A program made the position numbers and the translations under genes. The notes under the pieces are model-generated. The model was not told the DNA's origin. It ran no database searches and saw only the letters and a list, made by a program, of their open reading frames with translations. Shown here piece by piece: positions 16,573-26,516 of a stretch of 64,000 nucleotides of DNA. Location of the stretch: assembly GCA_035524335.1 (NCBI GenBank), contig DATKPE010000018.1, positions 4,423 to 68,422 on the forward strand, read 5' to 3'. The first letter of the stretch is position 1. The number at the start of each line of letters is the position of its first letter. The DNA comes from DATKPE01 sp035524335 (GTDB lineage: Bacteria; Bacteroidota; Ignavibacteria; UBA10030; SZUA-254).

Positions 16573-18594
16573 ATGAGCGTCAAAATTCCGGCTGTTTCTG
16601 AAGAAGGACGAAGGAACGGCGAGGAGCGGACCTGGACATGGTTCAGGTTCCTCGCGGGGGCAGTTATCGCTCTGCATGTCTGGGGCGCCTGGGCACCCGC
16701 ACATCTGAACTGGGGTGTGCATCTGTTCGCGTTTTTCCCCTGGCCTGAGGGGGTGGCGGCGATATTTCTCGCCGCTCTGCTTTTCCTGCCGGGCATCAAC
16801 CGGAAAGCATTCGCCCAGGTCGACCGGATTGCGACGGCCTTTTCCCGCCTTTCCGGCCCGCTCACCCTTGCGATCCTGGCGATCACGGTTCTGGGGGCGG
16901 CTCTCTTCTGGAGTGTCCAACTGCATCTCCTGGGCGACGGCGCGGTTCTGCTCCGTTCGAATGCCACCGCGGAATGGGGAAGCGATCTCGTTCAGAGTTT
17001 CAGCAATCAGCCGCTCATGCGGCTGATCTACAGAAATGTCTGGAAATTCTTTTCCACCTCGACTCCTCCGACGCCCCGGGAAGTCTATCTCTGGATCGAT
17101 CTGGCCGCCGCGGTCCTGTTCACCGGTATCCTCTACCGGTTTCTCGGAAAGATCGACCTTTCCCCGGGGGAACGGCTCCTCCTCGGTGTTCTGATATTCT
17201 CCACCGGTTCGTCCCAGTTTTTCTTCGGCTACGTCGAGAATTACGTTCTCCAGTACGTTTTTGGAATCGCGTTCCTTGCATCGGGCTGGCTGGCGCTCCG
17301 GGAGGAATCGTCACCGGCGATACCGCTCATCTGCTTCGGACTGCTCGTGGGACTGCATCTCGGGTTCCTCATTTTCACACCGGCAGCCTTTTATCTCCTT
17401 TTCACGCGCTTCAGGCACAACATGCGGTTCCTTGCCGGGCTTACCGCGGGCGCTGCGGTTGCCGGTACCGCGCTCCTGTTCCTCGTCGGGTTCACCCCGC
17501 AGAGTCTCCTCCGGCATCTGACGGCCGGGAGCGTCGATTTTCTCCAGCCATTCACGCAGAACGGCGGCAATTTTCCCTATCCGATGTTCTCCCTGCGGCA
17601 TCTGCTCGACTGGGCGAACGGGACCCTGCTTGTCGTCCCCGCGGCGATTCCCGTGACGATCGCCCTTGGCGCCGGTTGTCGTCCCCTCTTCCGCAGAGCC
17701 GATCCGGTGTTCATCTTTCTTCTCATTTCCTGCGCCTGCGGACTCCTGTTCACCCTGATCATTAATTTCGCCCTCGGCATCGCGCGGGACTGGGATCTGT
17801 TTTCAACCTTCCTGGTTCCCGTCGCCATCCTCGACGTCTATCTCCTTCTTCGTCCGGAGCAATCGGCCGTCCGCCGGAAAATTCTCGTAGCGACAGCGGC
17901 TATCGCGGGCCTTCATTTCGCGGCGTGGGTTGGCATCAACGCGGATGCCGGAAAACACCTCGCCCGCATGAAACTTCTGCACGATCCGCTCCTCCTCTCG
18001 CTCACATCCCAGCTCGTCTGGGATGAAGCGCTCGCAAACTACTATTTTGACGGCGGCCAGTATGCCGACGCACGGGTCTATTACGAGAAATATCTCACCA
18101 TCGACGATCACAATCCCCGCATCATCGGCAACATTGCGGATACCTACCGCAAACTGGGCGAGAAGGAACGGTACTTCGCCATGCTGCAACGCGCCGCAGG
18201 CCTGCAGACGAAGGATCCGGGTGTCTACACAAATCTGGGTGTGGAATATGCCGCGCGGGGCGACACGGCCCGCGCGATCTCCAGCAGTGAACAAGCTCTC
18301 GTCCTCGACCCGAATCAGCCGCTGGCGCAGGCCAATCTGGGGATACTCTATGCGGCAACCGGCAGATACACGAATGCGGACCGGCATTTCACGCGGGCGC
18401 TCACCCTCGGGATGCGCGAGCCATCGCTCTTCCTCTATGCCGGCGACGTGGCCGCGCTTCTCCATGATTATCCCCGTGCTTTACAATATTATAATTCGTA
18501 TCTTGAACTCGTTCCGAACGACCGCCGCGTCGGCGCGGCCAGAGACGCTCTTCGCTCCGCGCTCTCTCCCGGCCCGGCAACCAGAACACACTGA
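16573..18594 (+). CDS. polytopic membrane protein with C-terminal TPR repeats
   Basis: A 673-aa protein. Residues about 25-460 contain ten or more hydrophobic spans, including FRFLAGAVIALHVWGAWAP, VFIFLLISCACGLLFTLII and FLVPVAILDVYLLLRP. From about 485 to 665 there are four to five TPR units, for example DPGVYTNLGVEYAARGDTA and PNQPLAQANLGILYAATGRY. The membrane part resembles undecaprenyl/dolichyl-phosphate glycosyltransferase-like proteins (YENYVLQYVFG), but no catalytic motif was recognised. It heads a plus-strand run, with apaG beginning 4 bases after its stop. The function is unknown; a surface or envelope role is likely. Confidence 0.85.
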   Translation: MSVKIPAVSEEGRRNGEERTWTWFRFLAGAVIALHVWGAWAPAHLNWGVHLFAFFPWPEGVAAIFLAALLFLPGINRKAFAQVDRIATAFSRLSGPLTLAILAITVLGAALFWSVQLHLLGDGAVLLRSNATAEWGSDLVQSFSNQPLMRLIYRNVWKFFSTSTPPTPREVYLWIDLAAAVLFTGILYRFLGKIDLSPGERLLLGVLIFSTGSSQFFFGYVENYVLQYVFGIAFLASGWLALREESSPAIPLICFGLLVGLHLGFLIFTPAAFYLLFTRFRHNMRFLAGLTAGAAVAGTALLFLVGFTPQSLLRHLTAGSVDFLQPFTQNGGNFPYPMFSLRHLLDWANGTLLVVPAAIPVTIALGAGCRPLFRRADPVFIFLLISCACGLLFTLIINFALGIARDWDLFSTFLVPVAILDVYLLLRPEQSAVRRKILVATAAIAGLHFAAWVGINADAGKHLARMKLLHDPLLLSLTSQLVWDEALANYYFDGGQYADARVYYEKYLTIDDHNPRIIGNIADTYRKLGEKERYFAMLQRAAGLQTKDPGVYTNLGVEYAARGDTARAISSSEQALVLDPNQPLAQANLGILYAATGRYTNADRHFTRALTLGMREPSLFLYAGDVAALLHDYPRALQYYNSYLELVPNDRRVGAARDALRSALSPGPATRTH

Positions 18595-18598
18595 GCGC

Positions 18599-18982
18599 AT
18601 GAACGCCTATACCGCCACGACAGAAAAGATCACCGTAACCGTCCGCCCGGTGTTCATCGATGCCGAATCCGACCCGATCGAAAGGAAATTCACCTTTGCT
18701 TATTTCGTCAGGATCGAAAACTGCGGCGACGAACCGGTGCAACTTCTTCGAAGACACTGGTTTATCAACCACGGTGGCGGGCGCGTCGAAGAGGTCGAGG
18801 GGGAGGGCGTCGTCGGCCAGCAGCCGGTGATCGCACCCGGCAGATCCCACGAGTACAACAGCTTCTGCATCCTCGAAACGTTCGAAGGAACGATGGAAGG
18901 GACCTATCTCCTTCAGCGCGGCGCAGGTGAATATTTCCGCGCCGCCATTCCGCGGTTCACGCTCCGTGCCTACGCAAACTGA
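18599..18982 (+). CDS. apaG: ApaG family protein
   Basis: A 127-aa protein starting at the ATG at 18599; a longer upstream reading is only overlap with the TPR gene. Hallmarks: KITVTVRPVFIDAESDP, FAYFVRIENCGDEPVQLLRR, HWFINHGGGRVEEVEGEGVV and GQQPVIAPG. This is a full-length stand-alone ApaG, an FN3-like beta-sandwich protein of about 125 aa. Its biochemical role is poorly defined; in enterobacteria it lies near apaH and ksgA, in Xanthomonas it binds nucleotides, and the same fold occurs in F-box proteins. Here it is coupled to the TPR gene and followed 38 bases later by truA. Confidence 0.95.
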   Translation: MNAYTATTEKITVTVRPVFIDAESDPIERKFTFAYFVRIENCGDEPVQLLRRHWFINHGGGRVEEVEGEGVVGQQPVIAPGRSHEYNSFCILETFEGTMEGTYLLQRGAGEYFRAAIPRFTLRAYAN

Positions 18983-19020
18983 TACACCTTCCCGCTCCGC
19001 ACTCTCCGCCCGGACTCTCC

Positions 19021-19812
19021 ATGGCCCGATTCCGCATCGATCTTGAATACGAAGGAACCCGGTACAGCGGCTGGCAGATCCAGAAGAATGCCAGAACGAT
19101 CCAGGGAGAACTCCTCGCGGCGGCCCGGACGGTGTTCAAAACGACCGCCCTCGAAATCTACGGCGCAGGGCGGACCGATGCCGGCGTGCACGCACTCCGC
19201 CAGGTCGCCCATCTCGACGCCCAGACCGTCCTCGCCCCCGAGATCATCCGCCGCCGGATCAACGACGAACTCCCGGCCGACATCAATCTCATTGAAGTCG
19301 CAAAGGCGCCCTCCTCGTTCCATGCCCGCCACAGCGCCGTCGCCAGAAGCTATCTCTATCAGATTTCCCGCCGCCGGACCGCCTTCGGAAAAAAATTTGT
19401 CTGGTGGATCCGCGATCCCCTCGACGTCGCCGCCATGTCCGCCGCCCTCGCCCTCTTCACCGGCATGAAGAATTTCCGCTCCTTCACCGCCGACGACGAG
19501 GACGAAAAACCGACCAGCGTCCTCGTGGAAGAAATCCTGCACCGGGAATGCGGTGATCTTCTCCTCATCCGGGTCGTCGGATCCCACTTCCTCTGGAAAC
19601 AGGTCCGGCAGATGATCGGCGTCGCGGCGGAGGTCGGCCGCGGCGACATGTCTCTCCGCGACGTGCGGAAATTCCTCTCCTCCTCTTCGGACGAGCCGGC
19701 TCGCTTTACCGCGCCCCCGTCGGGCCTCTTCCTCGAACGGGTCTATTATCCGGGGGAACGGCGACTCAGAACCATCGAACCGGTCCTCGCCGTCGAATCG
19801 TTCGGGAGGTGA
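19021..19812 (+). CDS. truA: tRNA pseudouridine(38-40) synthase TruA
   Basis: A 263-aa protein of typical length. It starts MARFRIDLEYEGTRYSGWQI, and the catalytic Asp is residue 53 in GAGRTDAGVHALRQVAHLD. ARSYLYQISRR and LIRVVGSHFLWKQVRQMIG are conserved TruA segments. It converts uridines 38-40 of tRNA anticodon arms to pseudouridine in the cytoplasm. The next gene begins 4 bases after its stop and uses GGGAGGTGA at the truA 3' end as its ribosome-binding site, so the two are co-expressed. Confidence 0.97.
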   Translation: MARFRIDLEYEGTRYSGWQIQKNARTIQGELLAAARTVFKTTALEIYGAGRTDAGVHALRQVAHLDAQTVLAPEIIRRRINDELPADINLIEVAKAPSSFHARHSAVARSYLYQISRRRTAFGKKFVWWIRDPLDVAAMSAALALFTGMKNFRSFTADDEDEKPTSVLVEEILHRECGDLLLIRVVGSHFLWKQVRQMIGVAAEVGRGDMSLRDVRKFLSSSSDEPARFTAPPSGLFLERVYYPGERRLRTIEPVLAVESFGR

Positions 19813-19816
19813 CGGC

Positions 19817-21058
19817 ATGAACGGTTACGCGCTGTTCATCGCCGCCGCGCTCTGCGGTGAATTCCTCCTCGATACCGCCGCACACCTGCTGGATCTCCGC
19901 TCCCTGAAAAAACCGCCCCCGGAGAATATGGCCGGCGTCTATCCCCCGGGGGAGTATGCACGATCTCAACTCTACACGGCGGCAAAGACACGATTCGGCA
20001 TGCTGGGTGACGCACTCGCGCTCGCCGGACTGTTTCTCTTCTGGTACACCGGCATGTTCAACGCGCTGGATCTCGCCGTCCGTTCCCTCGGCCTCGGCCC
20101 GGTCCGGGGCGGCGTGGTCTACATCGGCGCTCTCGCGTTTATCCGGTCGCTCCTCGGACTTCCCTTCAGTCTCTACAAGACCTTCGTTCTCGAGGCGCGG
20201 TTCGGATTCAACCGGACAACGTTCCGGGTCTTCTGCACAGACATCCTGAAGGGACTCGTACTGGCACTCCTCCTCGGCGTCCCGCTCCTGGCCGGAGCCC
20301 TCGCTCTGTTCGGGTCCGCGGGAGATTCGGCCTGGGTCATCTGCTGGATCCTGTTCTCCTGTTTCATGCTGATCGTACAGTTCGCCGCACCGCGCTGGAT
20401 CATGCCGCTCTTCAACAAATTCATCCCGCTCGAAGAGGGCGATCTGCGCACCGCCCTTTTCAGCTACGCCCTGTCGGTCGGGTTCCCGATCGACGAGATC
20501 TTTGTCATGAACGGATCAAAACGGTCGTCAAAGGCGAATGCCTTCTTCACCGGATTCGGCCGGCACAAGCGGATCGTCCTGTACGACACGCTGATTGCCG
20601 GACACACCACGGACGAGCTGAAGGCGATCGTCGCCCACGAGATCGGGCATTTCAAAAAGCATCATATCCTTCAGGGAATGATCCTCGGTGTTCTGAACGC
20701 CGGCCTGATGCTGTTCCTGTTTTCCCGTCTCATCCTCCTGCCGGGGCTGTACGGCGCCTTCGCCGTGGATCACCCGTCGGCGTATACAGGGTTCATCTTC
20801 GCGGGCCTCTTCCTGACGCCGCTCGGAACGGTGATATCGCTCTTCCTTCATTCCCTCTCGCGGGCGAACGAATTTGCCGCCGACAGGTATGCGGCTGTGA
20901 CAACCGGCGACGCTCAGTCGCTTATTGCCGCACTGAAGAAACTTTCGGCTGAAAATCTGACCAATCTGACGCCCCATCCCCTGATGGTCCGGCTTCATCA
21001 TTCCCATCCTCCCGTTCCGGAAAGGATCTCCTCGCTGGAACGGCCGTCAGGAACTTGA
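19817..21058 (+). CDS. M48 family metalloprotease, Ste24/CAAX protease type
   Basis: A 413-aa membrane protease. The zinc motif is KAIVAHEIGHFKKHHI (HEIGH near residue 274), and the third ligand Glu is in RANEFAADRYAAV (near 350). Membrane helices lie at FIAAALCGEFLLDTAAHLL, LAGLFLFWYTGMFNAL, ALLLGVPLLAGALALFG, ICWILFSCFMLIVQF and later around the zinc site. NKFIPLEEGDLRTALFSYA and VMNGSKRSSKANAFFTG are Ste24 hallmarks. In eukaryotes Ste24 trims CAAX proteins; in bacteria such enzymes do membrane protein quality control. It directly follows truA. Confidence 0.93.
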   Translation: MNGYALFIAAALCGEFLLDTAAHLLDLRSLKKPPPENMAGVYPPGEYARSQLYTAAKTRFGMLGDALALAGLFLFWYTGMFNALDLAVRSLGLGPVRGGVVYIGALAFIRSLLGLPFSLYKTFVLEARFGFNRTTFRVFCTDILKGLVLALLLGVPLLAGALALFGSAGDSAWVICWILFSCFMLIVQFAAPRWIMPLFNKFIPLEEGDLRTALFSYALSVGFPIDEIFVMNGSKRSSKANAFFTGFGRHKRIVLYDTLIAGHTTDELKAIVAHEIGHFKKHHILQGMILGVLNAGLMLFLFSRLILLPGLYGAFAVDHPSAYTGFIFAGLFLTPLGTVISLFLHSLSRANEFAADRYAAVTTGDAQSLIAALKKLSAENLTNLTPHPLMVRLHHSHPPVPERISSLERPSGT

Positions 21059-21085
21059 CAGTTCCGGGAATAAGTGTTACCATAA
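21055..21085 (+). promoter_or_regulatory. promoter of the M28 peptidase gene
   Basis: TTGACA (21055-21060) is followed after 17 bases by TACCATAA (21078-21085). It begins within the last codons of the Ste24 gene and gives the M28 gene its own start site. The -35-like part is perfect; the -7 part is imperfect. Confidence 0.45.
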
Positions 21086-21142
21086 CTCCGTTGCCTGATC
21101 GTTTCATCCCACACATCCGTCACTCGCTCCGGGAAACTCCGT

Positions 21143-23404
21143 ATGAAACCGCTCCTGCCGCTGACCCTGCTCCTCTCCTTCGCCATGCCTCTGCTTGCCG
21201 GACAGGATTCCGCTTCTCCGCTTCTGGGCTTCACGAAAACAGACGCCGACAGGGAGCGGAAGCTGGAAGCCCGGTTCGATTCCTCGCTCCGGCGTTCCGA
21301 TCTGGCCCCCTGGATGAAACGCCTCAGCGCCCACGCCCACAACATCGGATCGCCCTACGACCGGCAGAACGCTGAATTCATCGCCGCGCAGTTCCGGTCG
21401 TTCGGTCTCGAGACCTCGATCGAACAGTTCGACGTCCTTTTCCCGACCCCGAAAATCAGAATCCTGGAGCTGACGGCGCCGACGGTGTTCCACCCTTTGC
21501 TCGCTGAGCCGCCGGTGGACGGCGATTCGACGTCCGGTCAGACCGCGGAGGTGCTCCCGGTGTACAATGCCTATTCCGCCGACGGCGATGTCACGGGCCA
21601 GCTGGTGTACGCCAACTACGGCGTTCCGAAAGACTATGAGGAGCTCGAACGGCACGGGATCGACGTGAAGGGGAAGATCGTCATTACGCGGTACGGCGGC
21701 TCATGGAGGGGCATCAAACCGAAAGTCGCCGCGGAACACGGCGCCGTCGGCTGTATCATCTACTCCGATCCGAAGGAAGACGGATATTACAATGGGGAGG
21801 TCTATCCGAAAGGTCCCTTCCGGAACGAAAACGGAGCCCAGCGTGGTTCTGTTGCGGACATGCCGCTCTATGCCGGCGATCCGCTCACGCCGTTTGTCGG
21901 CGCAACGAAGGAAGCGCGGCGGCTCCCGCTCCGGGAGGCCGCGACAATCACCAAAATTCCGGTCCTTCCGATCTCCTATGCCGACGCTCTGCCGTTTCTC
22001 CGTGCGCTCGGCGGCGAAACGGTCCCCGAATCGTGGCGCGGCGCGCTCCCGGTGACCTACCATTTCGGTCCCGGTCCCGCTACCGTCCACCTGAAACTCG
22101 AATTCAACTGGAACATCGTCCCCGCGTACGATGTGATCGGCATGGTGCGGGGATCCGCCGCCCCGGATGAATGGGTGATCAGGGGGAACCATCATGACGG
22201 CTGGGTCTTCGGTGCCAGTGACCCGATCAGCGGCCAGATCGCGCTGATGGAAGAAGCCAAAGGGATCGGCTCGCTCCTGGCCGAAGGATGGCGGCCGCGA
22301 CGGACCATGGTGTACTGCGCGTGGGACGGCGAGGAACCGGGATTGCTCGGATCGACCGAGTGGGCGGAGGCGCATGCGGAACTGCTGAAGCGGAACGCCG
22401 TTGTCTACATCAATTCGGACGCCAACGGCCGGGGCTTCCTCGGCGTCGGGGGTTCGCACACCCTGGAGAGGTTCGTGAACCAGGTCGCGAAAGATGTCAC
22501 CGATCCGGAACGGGGAGTCTCGATCTACGAGCGCCAGCGGGCGGTACAGCTTGCAAACAGCAGCGGCGAGGAATTCCGGGAACTGCGCGGCCGGAGCGGA
22601 ATCCGCCTCTCAGCCCTCGGTTCCGGCTCCGATTTCACACCCTTCATCCAGCATCTCGGCGTCGCGTCGCTCAATCTCGGTTTCGGCGGTGAAGACGACG
22701 GCGGGGACTACCATTCGGTCTACGACTCGTATTCCCTCTACACACGATTTTACGACACCTCGTTCGTCTACGGCATCACGCTCGCCCAGACCGCCGGACG
22801 GATGATGCTGCGCATGGCGAACGCCGACATCCTTCCCTTCAGCACGTCGAATTTCACCGAGGCGGTCGACCGGTATCTCCGTGAAGTGACGAAGCTCGCG
22901 GACGACCTGCGCGCCGAGGCAGACGAGGCCAACCAGCAGATCGACAACCGCACCGCCTTCCTCTCCAGCGATCCGCGTCTCCCGTTTATCGTGCCGAAAC
23001 GGCAGGACCCGGTCCCCTTCATCAACTTCACTCCGCTCCAGAACGCCGTCGCCGCGCTCCGGAAAAGCAGTGACGCCTTCGAGCAGAGCGCCGGCCTCGT
23101 GAGGGACGACGCGATCGCCTCATCGGCCAAAACCGTTGCGGAGATCAACACGCTCTTCACGACACTCGAACGGGGATTGACGCTCCGCGAGGGCCTGCCC
23201 GGCAGGCCATGGTACGTCCACGAGATCTATGCGCCCGGCCGCTATACCGGGTACGGCGTCAAGACCCTCCCCGCGGTCCGCGAGGCGCTCGAACTGAAAA
23301 AATGGAAGGAGGCCGAGGAACAGGTCGACGTCGTCGCCGGCGTGATCACCGGCTTCGGCAGACAGATCGACAAACTCACCGCACTGCTCGATAAACTCCG
23401 GTAG
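21143..23404 (+). CDS. M28 peptidase with PA domain (glutamate carboxypeptidase II-like)
   Basis: A 753-aa secreted enzyme with signal peptide KPLLPLTLLLSFAMPLLAGQ. A PA domain (~150-290: GKIVITRYGGSWRGIKPKVA) is inserted before the metallopeptidase core. Zinc ligands: IRGNHHDGWVFGASDP (His 350/351, Asp 360), CAWDGEEPGLLGSTEW (Glu 397/398), VYINSDANGRG (Asp) and GGDYHSVYDSYSLY (His). The C-terminal ~180 residues match the transferrin-receptor-like dimerisation domain. The architecture is that of PSMA/GCPII, which removes C-terminal Glu from peptides. It is likely periplasmic or outer-membrane facing. It converges with the alpha-galactosidase gene. Confidence 0.93.
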   Translation: MKPLLPLTLLLSFAMPLLAGQDSASPLLGFTKTDADRERKLEARFDSSLRRSDLAPWMKRLSAHAHNIGSPYDRQNAEFIAAQFRSFGLETSIEQFDVLFPTPKIRILELTAPTVFHPLLAEPPVDGDSTSGQTAEVLPVYNAYSADGDVTGQLVYANYGVPKDYEELERHGIDVKGKIVITRYGGSWRGIKPKVAAEHGAVGCIIYSDPKEDGYYNGEVYPKGPFRNENGAQRGSVADMPLYAGDPLTPFVGATKEARRLPLREAATITKIPVLPISYADALPFLRALGGETVPESWRGALPVTYHFGPGPATVHLKLEFNWNIVPAYDVIGMVRGSAAPDEWVIRGNHHDGWVFGASDPISGQIALMEEAKGIGSLLAEGWRPRRTMVYCAWDGEEPGLLGSTEWAEAHAELLKRNAVVYINSDANGRGFLGVGGSHTLERFVNQVAKDVTDPERGVSIYERQRAVQLANSSGEEFRELRGRSGIRLSALGSGSDFTPFIQHLGVASLNLGFGGEDDGGDYHSVYDSYSLYTRFYDTSFVYGITLAQTAGRMMLRMANADILPFSTSNFTEAVDRYLREVTKLADDLRAEADEANQQIDNRTAFLSSDPRLPFIVPKRQDPVPFINFTPLQNAVAALRKSSDAFEQSAGLVRDDAIASSAKTVAEINTLFTTLERGLTLREGLPGRPWYVHEIYAPGRYTGYGVKTLPAVREALELKKWKEAEEQVDVVAGVITGFGRQIDKLTALLDKLR

Positions 23405-23423
23405 ATCCGAAGGTTCCGGGCGG

Positions 23424-25430
23424 CTAGTGTTCCGGTACGATGCGGAGAAGAACCACGCCGTGCCGGCGGACATCCACTCCGAGGGAATCCCGGAACGATC
23501 CGAGATCGCGCTGACGCCAGAGGTCCCGGGCGCTGAATTTTCCCGTGACACCGATCTCCGCGGACGTCACGGCGGCATGCGCGACAGTTTTACCGTCCCA
23601 CTCGAAATAGTCCGCGGGCGAGGTCCTGTTTTCCCGCCCGACGTTGAAGATCCCGCACGCCTTCGATCCATCCTCCAGGTTCTTCACCCAGATCTGCATT
23701 CCGTCCCGGTCGGCCGCCCGATGCGCCTGTTCCCCGAGAGGATCCTGATCCACCGCCAGCACCTCGTCATTGGAAAGCAGATTCAGGGTGAACGGATCGA
23801 GCGCCGTCAGGTCGCATCCGATGAGCAAGGGCGCTGAAAGCAGAGACCAGAGGCTGATATGCGTGTACTGCTCATCGGCGGTGAGGTGCGATGGATGCAA
23901 CTGCGGGCCCCAGCCGACATTGCCGACCACGAGCATATCCGGATCGTTCCAGTGCCCCGGTCCCGCATACCGTTCATGCCCCGCCTGAGAGAATCCGATT
24001 CCGGCCATACTGGACCAGCTGTCGGTGATATCGCCCGTCGTCCGCCAGCAGTTGCCGCCGACTTCCTCACCCCATTCCCAGACATTTCCCATTCCGTACT
24101 GGCAGAGGCTGAAGACGATATCCCTCGGGACGCTTTTCAGGGCCGCGTCCATCACACGATACGGTTTCTGGAGTTCCGGCAGGCTCTTGTCTTTTGCGAT
24201 CGAGCCGTAGGAACACCAGTCGTACTTCAGATAGTCGATTCCCCATTCGGCAAAACGCCGGGCATCCTGTTCCTCGTGTCCGTACGACGCCGTAAACCCG
24301 GCGCAGGTGGTCGGGCCGGGAGAGGAATAGATCCCGAGCTTCAGACCATACCGATGAATGTACGCGCTCAGCGACGCCATATCCGGGAACTTTCGGTTCG
24401 ACCTGATTTTGCCGTCGGGATCGCGGACCGTCCCGCCGGTGAGTGAATCGGCGGAATTGGGGCGGACCATCCAGCAGTCGTCGATGTTGATATAGGTCCA
24501 TCCGTGTTCCTGCAGGCCGCTCGACACCATCGCATCGGCGGAGGCCTTCACTTTTGCGGCGTCGACCGCCTCGGCCCAGCAGTTCCAGCTGTTCCATCCC
24601 ATCGGCGGCGTCAGGGCGATCCGATCCCCGGTGATAATCCGGATCGGCGCCTTCGCGCTCCCGCGGCCGTTCGTCGCCGTCACGGTGACGGTGTACGTTC
24701 CGGGCGCGGCTATCGCTCCCTCGAGAATACCGCTTTCTTCGGCAAGATGAACGCCCGGCGGAAGTCCCTCTGCGTGGAACGCCATGGGCCTGTCACCCGT
24801 TGCGGCGATCGCCGCGAGCAGAGGTTTTCCGGGTTTCACGCCGATCACTTTCGCCCCGTTGATCCTCGGCTCCCTGGCCGGCGCGGGGGTGAGGATATAC
24901 CGTGCGGTATCCGGCGGGGGAACCAGCGCGCTCATATCGACCTGTCCCGTGAGCACGACCTCGGCCTCCGCCCAGTCGGCATGATCGTAATCGATCCCGT
25001 CCCCGCCGTCGGTCACAAGGAGCCCGAGAAGCCCCACCCCGCGCAGATCGACGTCCGCATGCCGGGCCGGATTTCCCGCCTTCATGATTCCGCTCCGCCA
25101 CAGCTCTTTTCCGTCACCGAGGACGATGAACTCGACGCTTCCCGGCTGGCGCCCGATCTCGTCATCAACCCCAACGTCCGCCCTGAATGCGGATGCTTTT
25201 CCGGAACACCGGAGGAGAAATGTGCTGACGGCGTGCGTTCCCACACCGCTGTCATATTTCTTTCCGGCGATGGTCAGGGGATGGTCATCGACGGAACGGT
25301 TGGCGGAGGGTGTCCCCCACCCCGCTTCCATCGAGGAGAGATTCAGATCGGAGAGACGAACCGTCTGGGCCGAAACGGATTGAATGATCACAAAAATAAT
25401 TACCAGAGACAGGAGATATAAATATTTCAT
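23424..25430 (-). CDS. secreted GH27 alpha-galactosidase with NPCBM domain
   Basis: A 668-aa protein with signal peptide YLYLLSLVIIFVIIQSVSAQ. Residues ~25-150 form an NPCBM-type carbohydrate-binding domain (YDSGVGTHAVSTFLLRC). A putative Ig-like domain follows (~180-265). The GH27 core begins LTPPMGWNSWNCWAE. The nucleophile Asp lies in DYLKYDWCSYG (near 401) and the acid/base Asp in RTTGDITDSWSSM (near 465). It would release terminal alpha-galactose from plant or microbial galactosides outside the inner membrane. AAGGAGG lies 5 bases before the ATG. No T9SS sorting domain is present, unlike the other secreted proteins nearby. Confidence 0.95.
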   Translation of the reverse strand: MKYLYLLSLVIIFVIIQSVSAQTVRLSDLNLSSMEAGWGTPSANRSVDDHPLTIAGKKYDSGVGTHAVSTFLLRCSGKASAFRADVGVDDEIGRQPGSVEFIVLGDGKELWRSGIMKAGNPARHADVDLRGVGLLGLLVTDGGDGIDYDHADWAEAEVVLTGQVDMSALVPPPDTARYILTPAPAREPRINGAKVIGVKPGKPLLAAIAATGDRPMAFHAEGLPPGVHLAEESGILEGAIAAPGTYTVTVTATNGRGSAKAPIRIITGDRIALTPPMGWNSWNCWAEAVDAAKVKASADAMVSSGLQEHGWTYINIDDCWMVRPNSADSLTGGTVRDPDGKIRSNRKFPDMASLSAYIHRYGLKLGIYSSPGPTTCAGFTASYGHEEQDARRFAEWGIDYLKYDWCSYGSIAKDKSLPELQKPYRVMDAALKSVPRDIVFSLCQYGMGNVWEWGEEVGGNCWRTTGDITDSWSSMAGIGFSQAGHERYAGPGHWNDPDMLVVGNVGWGPQLHPSHLTADEQYTHISLWSLLSAPLLIGCDLTALDPFTLNLLSNDEVLAVDQDPLGEQAHRAADRDGMQIWVKNLEDGSKACGIFNVGRENRTSPADYFEWDGKTVAHAAVTSAEIGVTGKFSARDLWRQRDLGSFRDSLGVDVRRHGVVLLRIVPEH

Positions 25431-25609
25431 GGGATCCTCCTTGGGAGATGAACGTCATCCGCCGGGAGAGCCGGCATATAAAGGGGTAGAGACGTTACAA
25501 ATGTGGCACACGGGAAGTGATGAATGGACGATTTGAAGACCGGCAATAATGCCGTCGGACTGCAGATCGGGGTATGTGGAGAAATGAACGGCCGGAGACG
25601 GACGGCGGT

Positions 25610-26260
25610 TCAGGGGACGATCCTGTCGGTCCACATGGCCGGAACCGGCGGCTGGTGCATGTCGGTGATTTTAGACCACCGTAGACTGCTGCTCGGGGAG
25701 GTGAAAACACCGCGCTGTGTCCCCGCATAGATCGTCGCCCCCACAACGGCAAGGGAATAGACGTTGGCATCCTTCGGCAGACCTTCGTGCACATCCAGCC
25801 AGTTTGCGCCGGCGTTCTCCGACATGAAGACGCCGCCGTTGGTGGTTCCGGCGAACACGCGCGTCCCGTCGATTGCGATCGAGAGAATGTATTTGGTCGA
25901 AACGCCCGTATTGGCGGGACCCCACTGATTACCGTCGTCGGTCGACCGCAGAATCCCGACCCCCTCGGTGGCCGCAAAGACCGTTCTCTCGGAAAGATTG
26001 ATCGAATGAACGGCCTGATCGACGAGATCCTGTGCGAGCGCGATCCAGGTCTTTCCCGCGTCCGTCGACCGGAAAATTCCGTCGCTCGTTCCGACGTAGA
26101 TGATATCGGGGGAGTTGATGGCGTAGCAGAGGATTTGACCGGTTACGTTCCGGTCGGTTTGAATGGCCTGAGCCGGCTGTGCCGGCGCCGGAGTCTGGGC
26201 CGCACACCGCGTGAGGAAAACAAGAACGAGAAACAGCCACCCGGGTACCACTGATCTCAT
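25610..26260 (-). CDS. small secreted BNR/sortilin-like beta-propeller protein
   Basis: A 216-aa protein with an N-terminal hydrophobic signal (WLFLVLVFLTRCAAQ). The Cys could be lipidated, but LTRC is a poor lipobox. Four propeller-type repeats follow, with units such as VGTSDGIFRSTDAGKTW, ATEGVGILRSTDDGNQW and AGTTNGGVFMSENAGANW. This is about half a usual propeller, so it may dimerise. The start has AAGGAG 7 bases upstream, and a strong promoter lies at 26341-26371. No enzymatic motif is seen; the binding target is unknown. Confidence 0.8.
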   Translation of the reverse strand: MRSVVPGWLFLVLVFLTRCAAQTPAPAQPAQAIQTDRNVTGQILCYAINSPDIIYVGTSDGIFRSTDAGKTWIALAQDLVDQAVHSINLSERTVFAATEGVGILRSTDDGNQWGPANTGVSTKYILSIAIDGTRVFAGTTNGGVFMSENAGANWLDVHEGLPKDANVYSLAVVGATIYAGTQRGVFTSPSSSLRWSKITDMHQPPVPAMWTDRIVP

Positions 26261-26340
26261 CGATTTGCTCCTTCGTCTAGTCCTGCCGGTGAACCACGAT
26301 TCCTAGTAGGCCGACAGCATCACAGCGACCGGTCGATGCT

Positions 26341-26371
26341 GAAAGGTACAACTTCAAACCTGGATTGTCAA
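26341..26371 (-). promoter_or_regulatory. promoter of the BNR-propeller gene
   Basis: Minus strand TTGACA (26371-26366), 17-base spacer, TACCTTTC (26348-26341). The start site would be near 26334, leaving a leader of about 74 bases. The same TACCTTTC box with flanking CTGAAAGGTAC on the plus strand occurs at 54381-54411. Confidence 0.6.
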
Positions 26372-26516
26372 CAGATTTTTTGGATTTGAGAAGGGCCGGC
26401 GAGGATCACCGGAGGGGAAAGATAATATGCCGCAATCTGCACGAATCCTGGCAGGAGATTCAAAAATTTTTGCGGACGGAAGAGAACCCGGCGAAAGAAC
26501 GGGAGATTTTTCTGTT